Positions 1 to 4,240 of a stretch of 8,132 bases of DNA are shown one piece after another; the first letter of the stretch is position 1; the number at the start of each line of letters is the position of its first letter. Made by a program: the position numbers and the translations under genes. The notes beneath the pieces were generated by a model. The model searched no databases. It worked only from the letters and a program-made list of their open reading frames with translations, and had not been told where the DNA came from. This DNA comes from Candidatus Magasanikbacteria bacterium RIFOXYD12_FULL_33_17 (GTDB lineage: Bacteria > Patescibacteriota > Patescibacteriia > Magasanikbacterales > UBA922), in NCBI GenBank assembly GCA_001783255.1, contig MFRB01000015.1, positions 3,550 through 11,681 on the forward strand. Reading direction: 5' to 3'.

Positions 1-41
1 AATCTTTCATTCGAATTAATTTTTTTTTCAAAAGTATCCAT
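1..41 (-). CDS. Start of an unidentified minus-strand gene, cut by the window edge
   Basis: An ATG at 41-39 on the minus strand opens a frame that stays open to the window edge (MDTFEKKINSNER and onward, 13 codons visible). It sits about 27 nt downstream of the expected transcription start of a good minus-strand promoter (75-103), which is the main reason for calling it. There is no Shine-Dalgarno sequence, but the recognised genes in this window lack one too. Too little is visible to name a product. It is separated from the rpsF-ssb-rpsR operon by a terminator, so it is probably an independent transcription unit. Confidence 0.38.
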   Translation of the reverse strand, partial: MDTFEKKINSNER

Positions 42-74
42 AAAAAATAAACAAACTAAATTTAAACTGTCTCA

Positions 75-103
75 ATTATACCTTATTTTGGAAAAATAGT
101 TAA
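75..103 (-). promoter_or_regulatory. Promoter reading leftward (TTAACT-17-TATAAT)
   Basis: On the minus strand, TTAACT (103-98) and a perfect TATAAT (80-75) are separated by 17 bp. The predicted start near base 68 would give a short A/T-rich leader before the ATG at 41. The same -35 hexamer and spacing occur in the pilB promoter at 2449-2477, and both lie just beyond a copy of the same AT-rich repeat. In so AT-rich a background a chance match is possible, but spacing, box quality and the following start codon agree. Confidence 0.5.
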
Positions 104-109
104 ATTAAA

Positions 110-141
110 AATTATTAATTACTAATTATTAATTAATAATT
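110..141. repeat. AT-rich palindromic repeat, copy 1 (inverted relative to 2404-2435)
   Basis: This 32-bp copy contains the 18-bp perfect palindrome AATTATTAATTAATAATT (124-141) next to a 14-bp arm at 110-123. The second copy, at 2404-2435, matches it in 30 of 32 positions when reverse complemented. Both copies lie directly after a transcription terminator and directly before a TTAACT/TATAAT promoter, in the same orientation relative to transcription. It may be an UP-element-like tract or a dispersed intergenic repeat. Low sequence complexity limits confidence. Confidence 0.5.
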
Positions 142-182
142 CTCTAAAAAATAAAAAACACTTCCATTTCTGAAAGTGTTTT
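141..182 (-). terminator. Intrinsic terminator of the rpsF-ssb-rpsR operon
   Basis: On the minus strand a perfect 9-bp stem (AAAACACTT at 182-174 with AAGTGTTTT at 163-155, loop of 10) is followed by a T-rich tail (TTTTTTATTTTTT). It begins about 30 nt after the rpsR stop codon, where an operon terminator is expected. Two direct copies of GTCTAAATC (188-196 and 198-206) lie between the stop codon and the stem, with no role that I can assign. The A-rich flank means some termination in the opposite direction is also possible. Confidence 0.8.
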
Positions 183-212
183 AATCAGTCTAAATCTGTC
201 TAAATCAATGCC

Positions 213-443
213 CTATTTAGGAACAAAAGCTAGTAATCCAGCAATACGTGCTTGCTTAATTGCTCTTGCTACTTGACGTTGATGCAATGCACAAAGACCA
301 CTACGTCTGCGAGGTTGAATCTTCATGTATGAAGAAGTAAATCTACGCAAAGTTTCGTTGTCTTTGTAGTCAATATGTTTGTCTTTATTGACACAAAAGA
401 AACATTGTTTTTCTTTTTTTTGTGTTTGAGTATTATTTCTCAT
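213..443 (-). CDS. rpsR: 30S ribosomal protein bS18
   Basis: bS18 is a small-subunit protein that pairs with bS6 on the platform of the 30S subunit near 16S rRNA helix 22. The 76-residue product has the family core: HIDYKD (23-28), a KIQPRRRSG segment (41-49) and the basic RAIKQARIAGLL helix (60-71). It carries C14-x2-C17 and C51-x2-H54, the zinc-ribbon-like (C+) ligand set seen in some S18 proteins and missing from the E. coli form. The start is the only plausible ATG. It lies 14 nt after the ssb stop codon and has no Shine-Dalgarno sequence. It is the last gene of the operon; rplI, often next in other bacteria, is not present before the terminator. The stop codon is TAG, unlike the TAA of its neighbours. 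Confidence 0.97.
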   Translation of the reverse strand: MRNNTQTQKKEKQCFFCVNKDKHIDYKDNETLRRFTSSYMKIQPRRRSGLCALHQRQVARAIKQARIAGLLAFVPK

Positions 444-457
444 AATAATTTAAATTT

Positions 458-901
458 TTAGAATGGAATATCTTCTACCTTGATTTCATCACTATCCGCA
501 CTGCTTGAAGCAGCACTATCACTAGGAAGAGGGACATCACCACCAAATGAACCACTGTTACTTGCGGAAGCACCACTACCACCAAGCATAATCATGTTGT
601 CAGCGACAATTTCGGTACGATATCTTTTTACACCGTCTTGTCCTGTCCAATCACGAGTTTCGAGGCGTCCTTCCAAATAGACTTGTCTACCTTTACTTAG
701 GTATTGACCAGCAATTTCTGCTAGCTTACCCCAAATAACGATGTTGTGAAATTCTACTTTTTCTTGTTTGACACCAGATTTGTCTGTCCAAACACGATTG
801 GTAGCCACAGCTAAGTTGGCGACAGTTTGTCCAGAAGGAGTTGTCTTTACTTCTGGATCTCTAGTTAAACGTCCGATTATGGTTGCTCGGTTAAGGTCCA
901 T
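458..901 (-). CDS. ssb: Single-stranded DNA-binding protein
   Basis: SSB coats single-stranded DNA in replication, recombination and repair and recruits partner proteins through its C-terminal tip. The 147-residue product starts MDLNRATIIGRLTRDPEV, the typical OB-fold opening. The OB fold runs to about residue 105 and includes the conserved W/F positions in TNRVWTDK, FHNIVIWGKLAE and YLEGRLETRDW. A Gly/Ser/Ala-rich linker (about 106-136) follows, then an acidic tip ending EDIPF (143-147), the standard partner-binding tail. Length is normal, and the DLNRATIIG opening fixes the start. The ATG follows rpsF by 38 nt of A/T-rich sequence without a Shine-Dalgarno site. Placement between rpsF and rpsR is the widely conserved bacterial order and links supply of this replication protein to ribosome synthesis. 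Confidence 0.97.
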   Translation of the reverse strand: MDLNRATIIGRLTRDPEVKTTPSGQTVANLAVATNRVWTDKSGVKQEKVEFHNIVIWGKLAEIAGQYLSKGRQVYLEGRLETRDWTGQDGVKRYRTEIVADNMIMLGGSGASASNSGSFGGDVPLPSDSAASSSADSDEIKVEDIPF

Positions 902-939
902 ATTTTTTTAATTAAAGATAAATAAAGATATATTTAATT

Positions 940-1545
940 TTAAACCTTATCCATGTCATCTTGCAAGATTTCATCCAATTTCTTATCAATATCTTCTACA
1001 CTCATTTTGGTTTTTTCAGCCTTGACTACGACGGGTTCTTCTTTTACTTCTTTTTTATCCTCCATAGCTTCAGCGACGGTGGACTGTTTTACTTCTTCAG
1101 AATCTGTATTCACTACTTCTTCTGTTGTTTTCTTTTCCTTTACTTCTTCTGTTTTATTTGTTCTTGTTCTAGATCTATCATCACGTCCTTCTCTTTCTGC
1201 TTTTGGTGGAGCACTAGGAGCTGTAGGATCTAAAGCCAATTTGTAACTAACAGTATTATTTGGATCACAGACAAAAAGAGCAATACGCAAAGTATTATCC
1301 AAAAGACGTATTTCTTTTTCTAATTTTGCGATATTTGATTCTTCCAAACTGAATCTAAACAATTGGAAATAACCATAACGGATATGTTTTACAGGATAAG
1401 CCAAACGACTTTTTCCCATGTCCTCTAAGGTTACATTTTCGGCATCAAATTTGCCGATAGTTTCAGAAATCAAAACTACACTAGATTTGACCTCTTCTTC
1501 TGTCATTGTCCCCGGAAGGACACACAACATTTCGTAATATTTCAT
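940..1545 (-). CDS. rpsF: 30S ribosomal protein bS6 with a long charged C-terminal tail
   Basis: bS6 binds bS18 and 16S rRNA on the 30S platform. The ferredoxin-like core covers about residues 1-98: KYYEMLCVLPG opening, a DMGKSRLAYPVKHIRYGYF segment, and LDNTLRIALFV near its end. About 100 further residues follow, rich in Glu, Lys, Thr and Ser, probably disordered, ending in a predicted helix (SVEDIDKKLDEILQDDMDKV). The typical bacterial protein is roughly 95-135 residues, so this one is extended. I chose the ATG at 1545 because bS6 proteins normally begin M-(K/R)-x-Y-E; an upstream in-frame ATG at 1578 would add 11 unrelated residues. Neither start has a Shine-Dalgarno site. It is the first gene of the operon, transcribed from the promoter at 1688-1716. 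Confidence 0.95.
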   Translation of the reverse strand: MKYYEMLCVLPGTMTEEEVKSSVVLISETIGKFDAENVTLEDMGKSRLAYPVKHIRYGYFQLFRFSLEESNIAKLEKEIRLLDNTLRIALFVCDPNNTVSYKLALDPTAPSAPPKAEREGRDDRSRTRTNKTEEVKEKKTTEEVVNTDSEEVKQSTVAEAMEDKKEVKEEPVVVKAEKTKMSVEDIDKKLDEILQDDMDKV

Positions 1546-1681
1546 AGATATTTTTTCTGTTTTGCAAGCATTGTCCATTTCTTTTTAAACGGTAATTTTA
1601 GGCCAAATTCGACATTTTAGCCACCAATTGCCAGAAACTGTACAAAGCACTTATATTTAAGTTTTACAAAACACCAAAGGT
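1546..1681 (-). promoter_or_regulatory. Long 5' leader of the rpsF operon with a hairpin
   Basis: About 136 nt lie between the predicted transcription start and the chosen rpsF start, much longer than the pilB leader. On the minus strand, 1622-1601 folds into a 7-bp stem (GGCUAAA with UUUGGCC, one U-G pair, loop of 8), and a CCG follows at 1592-1590. Two smaller hairpins lie further upstream (CACC-UUU-GGTG and ACTTA-AATA-TAAGT). rpsF leaders of many bacteria carry a structure bound by the bS6:bS18 complex with a conserved CCG, giving feedback control. I could not match this leader to that consensus fold, so an autoregulatory role is only a suggestion. Confidence 0.35.
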
Positions 1682-1687
1682 GAAAAG

Positions 1688-1716
1688 ACTATAACAAATT
1701 TGAAAGGAAATGTCAA
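1688..1716 (-). promoter_or_regulatory. rpsF-ssb-rpsR operon promoter (TTGACA-17-TATAGT)
   Basis: On the minus strand a perfect TTGACA (1716-1711) and TATAGT (1693-1688, five of six consensus bases) are spaced by exactly 17 bp. This is a strong sigma-70-type promoter upstream of a ribosomal protein operon. No other promoter-like pair of this quality was seen between here and rpsF. Confidence 0.72.
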
Positions 1717-1723
1717 GAAAAAA

Positions 1724-1752
1724 CACGAATCTTAGCACGAATAGGCACGAAT
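1724..1752. repeat. Three closely spaced CACGAAT repeats
   Basis: CACGAAT occurs at 1724-1730, 1736-1742 and 1746-1752, at intervals of 12 and 10 bases, just upstream of the rpsF -35 box. Spacing near one helical turn could suit cooperative protein binding, or this may be a dispersed intergenic repeat. On the minus strand the units read ATTCGTG and lie roughly 10-35 bases upstream of the rpsF -35 hexamer. Confidence 0.45.
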
Positions 1753-1786
1753 GTGACTAAAACAAGTGTTCGTATAGAATAGGAGT

Positions 1787-1804
1787 GACAAACGCCAGTT
1801 TGTC
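1787..1804. repeat. Perfect 7-bp inverted repeat
   Basis: GACAAAC and GTTTGTC flank the four-base loop GCCA, an 18-base hairpin. There is no T-run on either side, so it does not look like an intrinsic terminator. It lies in a non-coding stretch with other inverted repeats, so a dispersed repeat or the remains of one is most likely. Confidence 0.5.
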
Positions 1805-1857
1805 CAGTCCAAATAAGACTAGCTCACGACTAAAAAAATTGATTAAAAAATATGAGA

Positions 1858-1896
1858 GGTGAACCCTCCCAATATTAATGCAGGTGTAAGTTCACC
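1858..1896. repeat. Inverted repeat GGTGAAC / GTTCACC with a 25-base loop
   Basis: GGTGAAC (1858-1864) and GTTCACC (1890-1896) are exact reverse complements around a 25-base centre. A T-rich stretch (TTTTATAATTTATTTTT) follows a few bases downstream on the plus strand, so weak terminator activity is possible. No transcription unit pointing at it was found. It could also be one unit of the intergenic repeat cluster. Confidence 0.42.
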
Positions 1897-1940
1897 GAGT
1901 TTTATAATTTATTTTTCTATCACGCAACTCATCCCTCAAT

Positions 1941-1963
1941 CCCTTCTCTTAAAAAGAGAAGGG
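1941..1963. repeat. REP-like hairpin 1 (10-bp perfect stem)
   Basis: CCCTTCTCTT and AAGAGAAGGG form a perfect 10-bp stem around AAA. The flank CTCATCCCTCAAT precedes it. Its pyrimidine-rich then purine-rich layout is mirrored by the second hairpin (2002-2020), whose right flank reads GGGGTCAGGGGTAGG. The two look like units in opposite orientation with about 40 bases between them, as in bacterial interspersed palindromic elements. No T-run follows, which argues against a terminator. Confidence 0.55.
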
Positions 1964-2001
1964 AAGCCTCCTCTACAAAAATATCTACTTTATATAGTTC
2001 C

Positions 2002-2042
2002 CCTCCCTTTTTAAGGGAGGCCCTGCCTGCCGGCAGGCAGGG
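2002..2042. repeat. REP-like hairpin 2 with an adjoining 22-bp perfect palindrome
   Basis: CCTCCCTT (2002-2009) pairs with AAGGGAGG (2013-2020) around TTT. Immediately next to it, 2021-2042 is a perfect 22-bp palindrome with no loop, centred on GCCGGC, formed of CCCTGCCTGCC and its reverse complement. It is strikingly GC-rich in a window of mostly AT-rich DNA. The palindrome seems to interrupt the element between the hairpin and its GGTCAGGGGTAGG flank. A dispersed palindrome inserted into a REP-type unit is a reasonable inference; no transposase is nearby. Confidence 0.58.
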
Positions 2043-2085
2043 GTCAGGGGTAGGTTCCGTCGCAAAAAAAATCACCCCTTAATTA

Positions 2086-2114
2086 TTGACATAATAATAA
2101 TAATATGCTAAATT
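2086..2114 (+). promoter_or_regulatory. Extended -10 promoter of the small GC-rich cassette
   Basis: A perfect TTGACA (2086-2091) is followed after 17 bp by TAAATT (2109-2114), which is preceded by TGC, an extended -10 element. Predicted transcription starts near 2121, right at a hairpin, and 40 bases before the ATG of the 43-codon gene. Confidence 0.65.
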
Positions 2115-2121
2115 CAGCCGT

Positions 2122-2148
2122 CACCCGGATTTCAACGTCCTCCGGGTG
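2122..2148 (+). promoter_or_regulatory. 5'-end hairpin upstream of the small gene
   Basis: CACCCGGA (2122-2129) pairs perfectly with TCCGGGTG (2141-2148) around an 11-base loop. It would lie at the extreme 5' end of the transcript and end four bases before the GGAG ribosome binding site. A 5' stem of this type can protect mRNA from decay. A switch acting on the nearby ribosome binding site is possible, but no alternative pairing that hides the site was identified. Confidence 0.48.
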
Positions 2149-2160
2149 TAATGGAGAACC

Positions 2161-2292
2161 ATGGTTTACTTTCAGATTCTCACGGCGACAGCGATAGTGA
2201 TTGGGACAGTCATCCTCATCGCAGTCGGCTACAAGTTCTTCGTACGTTACCTCGACAAGAGAGTAGCGGCGAAGCAAGCGACGAAGGAATAG
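2161..2292 (+). CDS. 43-residue single-pass membrane protein of unknown function
   Basis: I do not recognise this protein. It reads MVYFQILTATAIVIGTVILI, continues AVGYKFFVRYLDK, and ends RVAAKQATKE before a TAG stop. Residues about 6-28 form one hydrophobic membrane span, and the remaining tail is positively charged, so the C-terminus is probably cytoplasmic. GGAG (2153-2156), four bases ahead of the ATG, is the only evident Shine-Dalgarno site among the genes here. The gene has its own extended -10 promoter and is followed by a GC hairpin and a terminator. Codon use differs sharply from its neighbours: all four lysines are AAG, and alanine is mostly GCG. GC is about 55% over 2161-2340, while a sampled pilB stretch is 35%. 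This suggests recent acquisition. A longer overlapping frame from 2151 lacks such coherence and runs through the hairpin. Confidence 0.6.
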   Translation: MVYFQILTATAIVIGTVILIAVGYKFFVRYLDKRVAAKQATKE

Positions 2293-2301
2293 ACCAGCCA
2301 A

Positions 2302-2340
2302 CCCGCGTCGGAGACCGAGACAACATCGGTCCGACGCGGG
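2302..2340 (+). terminator. Very stable GC hairpin after the 43-codon gene
   Basis: CCCGCGTCG (2302-2310) pairs with CGACGCGGG (2332-2340), and GACCGA (2313-2318) pairs with TCGGTC (2326-2331). Only a two-base bulge (GA) and a seven-base loop break the 15-bp stem. It begins nine bases after the stop codon. The T-run (2353-2359) is 12 bases beyond the stem instead of adjacent, so it is not a textbook terminator. It could be a 3' stabiliser, a structured RNA, or a first stage of termination ahead of the site at 2371. Confidence 0.48.
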
Positions 2341-2370
2341 GAGGCACACACATTTTTTTAAAAAATATTT

Positions 2371-2398
2371 ACTAGCTTAATGGCTAGTTTTTTGTTTT
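2371..2398 (+). terminator. Intrinsic terminator ahead of the pil operon
   Basis: ACTAGC (2371-2376) and GCTAGT (2383-2388) form a 6-bp stem with a six-base loop, followed at once by TTTTTTGTTTT. It ends plus-strand transcription from the small cassette and so separates it from the pil operon, which has its own promoter 50 bases on. Confidence 0.76.
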
Positions 2399-2403
2399 AA
2401 AAC

Positions 2404-2435
2404 AATTATTAATTAATAATTACTAATTAGTAATT
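2404..2435. repeat. AT-rich palindromic repeat, copy 2
   Basis: It begins with the 18-bp palindrome AATTATTAATTAATAATT (2404-2421) and continues with a 14-base arm. Reverse complemented, it matches 110-141 in 30 of 32 positions. It sits between the terminator at 2371-2398 and the pilB promoter at 2449, the same order as copy 1. A role as an A/T-rich upstream promoter element is possible. Confidence 0.5.
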
Positions 2436-2448
2436 TTTCTAAAACAAA

Positions 2449-2477
2449 TTAACTAATTAACGAAAGTATGTTATAAT
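2449..2477 (+). promoter_or_regulatory. pil operon promoter (TTAACT-17-TGt-TATAAT)
   Basis: TTAACT (2449-2454) lies 17 bp before a perfect TATAAT (2472-2477), which is preceded by TGT, an extended -10 motif. Transcription would start near 2484, leaving a leader of under 20 nt before the pilB ATG. No Shine-Dalgarno site fits in that leader. The -10 box lies inside the palindrome at 2465-2488. Confidence 0.72.
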
Positions 2478-2488
2478 TATCACATACT
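2465..2488. promoter_or_regulatory. Candidate operator: 24-bp near-perfect palindrome over the pilB -10 box
   Basis: AGTATGT (2465-2471) and ACATACT (2482-2488) are exact reverse complements. The centre ATAATTAT (2473-2480) is itself palindromic. Only one base pair of the twelve (T2472/C2481) breaks the symmetry. The element covers the -10 box and probable start site, where a bound dimeric repressor would block transcription. No regulator gene is visible in the window. The AT-rich centre partly reflects the -10 box, so the outer 7-bp arms carry most of the weight. Confidence 0.45.
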
Positions 2489-2500
2489 AAAAATAAAAAT

Positions 2501-4234
2501 ATGCTTGCCAAATCAATCTTAGAAAATATTTTGAAAAATAATTTTTCTATAGACGAGAAACAACTAAAACAATATACCAAAGACGCTAAAGAAAAAAAAA
2601 TATCACTAGAAGAATATCTGACTGTAGAAAATATTGTTTCTGAAGAAAATCTATACAAGCAAGTTTCTCAAGATTCACAAATAGAATACATAGAATTAAA
2701 AGGCAGAGAAACAAACCCTGAAATTCTAAAGATAATTCCAGAAGAATTTGCTCATGAACATCAGATAGTTTCTTTCCAAAAAACAGAAAATGAATTAGAT
2801 GTAGCAATGCTTGACCCAAATGATATCCAAACCATTGAATTTCTAAGAAGAAAAACAGGTTTATCACCAAAAGTTTATATAGCGACACCTAGTGCTATCA
2901 AAGATACCCTAAGAAAATATCATGCCAATATTGAAAATGATGAAGTAATCATGCAACTTAATGATGAAATAAATGCAAATACTAGTCCCAAGGATCTCAA
3001 AAAAATAGCCGAAGAATTACCAATCATCAATATTGTTAATTCTATTTTAGAACATGCTGTACTAGAAGGTGCAAGTGATATTCATATTGAACCAATAGAA
3101 AAAGAAGTATTGGTACGTTATCGTATAGATGGTATTTTGAAACAAGTGATGTCCTTACCAAAATTAGTACAAAATGGTATTACAGCGCGTATCAAAATAC
3201 TATCCGAATTAAAAATCGATGAACACATGTTACCACAAGATGGACGTTTCAAAATAAAATTGAATGACGAAAAATTATCTTTCCGTGTTTCAGTTATGCC
3301 TGTTTATGACGGAGAAAAAATAGTTATGCGTCTTTTGCACGAAGGACAAAGAGCTTTGAGTTTGGAAAATTTAGGTTTCCTACCAAAAATACAAAAACTG
3401 GTAGAAGAATCTATAGACAAACCTCATGGTATGATCTTAGTTACAGGTCCAACAGGTAGTGGTAAAACCACCACATTGTACTCTGTTTTGGGTATTTTGA
3501 ATAAACCAACTGTAAATATTTGTACTATAGAAGACCCTATCGAATATCACGTAGCCGGTATAAACCAAAGCCAAATAAACCCTAAAGCTGGATTCACTTT
3601 TGCTTCAGGTTTGCGTGCTTTTTTACGTCAGGATCCTGATGTCATAATGGTTGGAGAAATCCGTGACAAAGAAACAGCTGAAGTAGCTATCCACGCTGCG
3701 ATGACTGGACATTTAGTTCTTTCTACATTACACACCAACGATGCACCTACCACTCTTCCACGTTTGGTTGATATGGATATACCACCTTTTTTGGTTGGTT
3801 TTACTACCAATATAATTATTGCCCAACGTCTAGTCAGAAAAATTTGTTCCTCTTGCAAAAAAGAATACAAACTTTCAGCTGAAGAAATAAAAGAATTAGA
3901 AAAGATGTTAAACAAAAAATCTATCAAAGATTTACTAAAAGAACAAGATATAAAAGACCCAGATTTACAAAAAAATATTTCTGAAATGACTTTTTATCGC
4001 GGAGAAGGTTGTACAAAATGTGGAACAACTGGCTACAAAGGACGTCTTGGTATTTATGAAGTTTTAGTTGTCGATGATGATTTGACAAAACTTATCAATG
4101 AAAGAGCAACAGCCCAAGATATAAAAAATTTTGCTGAGAAAAATGGCATGGTCAATTTATTTGAAGATGGACTTATCAAAGCTAAATCAGGTGTTACAAC
4201 TTTAGAAGAAGTTTTAAGGGTTACCAAAGAATAA
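2501..4234 (+). CDS. pilB: Type IV pilus assembly ATPase PilB (GspE family)
   Basis: This hexameric cytoplasmic ATPase drives pilin polymerisation through the PilC platform. The 577-residue product has an N-terminal GspE/MshE-type domain (about 1-150), then GASDIHIEP (190-198) opening the secretion-ATPase core. It has Walker A GPTGSGKT (316-323), the EDP acidic motif (344-346), Walker B in DPDVIMVGEIRD (378-389) and the His box TGHLVLSTLHTN (402-413). Four cysteines (C449, C452, C504, C507) form the C-x2-C pairs of the zinc site that marks PilB/GspE and not the retraction ATPase PilT. Length is normal and all catalytic motifs look intact. The ATG follows its promoter closely and has no Shine-Dalgarno site. 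It is first in the pil operon, six bases before pilC; a type II secretion GspE is the alternative, made unlikely by pilM-pilN-pilO downstream. Confidence 0.97.
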   Translation: MLAKSILENILKNNFSIDEKQLKQYTKDAKEKKISLEEYLTVENIVSEENLYKQVSQDSQIEYIELKGRETNPEILKIIPEEFAHEHQIVSFQKTENELDVAMLDPNDIQTIEFLRRKTGLSPKVYIATPSAIKDTLRKYHANIENDEVIMQLNDEINANTSPKDLKKIAEELPIINIVNSILEHAVLEGASDIHIEPIEKEVLVRYRIDGILKQVMSLPKLVQNGITARIKILSELKIDEHMLPQDGRFKIKLNDEKLSFRVSVMPVYDGEKIVMRLLHEGQRALSLENLGFLPKIQKLVEESIDKPHGMILVTGPTGSGKTTTLYSVLGILNKPTVNICTIEDPIEYHVAGINQSQINPKAGFTFASGLRAFLRQDPDVIMVGEIRDKETAEVAIHAAMTGHLVLSTLHTNDAPTTLPRLVDMDIPPFLVGFTTNIIIAQRLVRKICSSCKKEYKLSAEEIKELEKMLNKKSIKDLLKEQDIKDPDLQKNISEMTFYRGEGCTKCGTTGYKGRLGIYEVLVVDDDLTKLINERATAQDIKNFAEKNGMVNLFEDGLIKAKSGVTTLEEVLRVTKE

Positions 4235-4240
4235 AAAATT

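Noticed and set aside
1546..1578. Upstream ATG adding 11 residues to bS6
   Set aside because: bS6 proteins start at the M-(K/R)-x-Y-E motif; the extra residues do not resemble the family and no ribosome binding site favours the upstream start.
1720..2060. CRISPR array
   Set aside because: The repeats are short, differ from one another and lack regular spacers; no cas genes are present.
2083..2349. 88-codon minus-strand frame opposite the small gene
   Set aside because: No promoter or ribosome binding site, Arg/Leu/Cys-rich product typical of an antisense shadow, and it lies opposite a better supported gene.
2151..2375. 74-codon plus-strand frame starting MENHGLL over the small-gene cassette
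   Set aside because: Composition is that of a shadow frame (Ser/Asp/Arg-rich, no hydrophobic core), it reads through the GC hairpin, and its ATG overlaps the GGAG site used by the 43-codon gene.
110..2435. The inverted AT-rich repeats as ends of a 2.3-kb mobile element
   Set aside because: The enclosed DNA holds a conserved ribosomal protein operon, there is no transposase, and the repeats fit better as promoter/terminator-associated elements.
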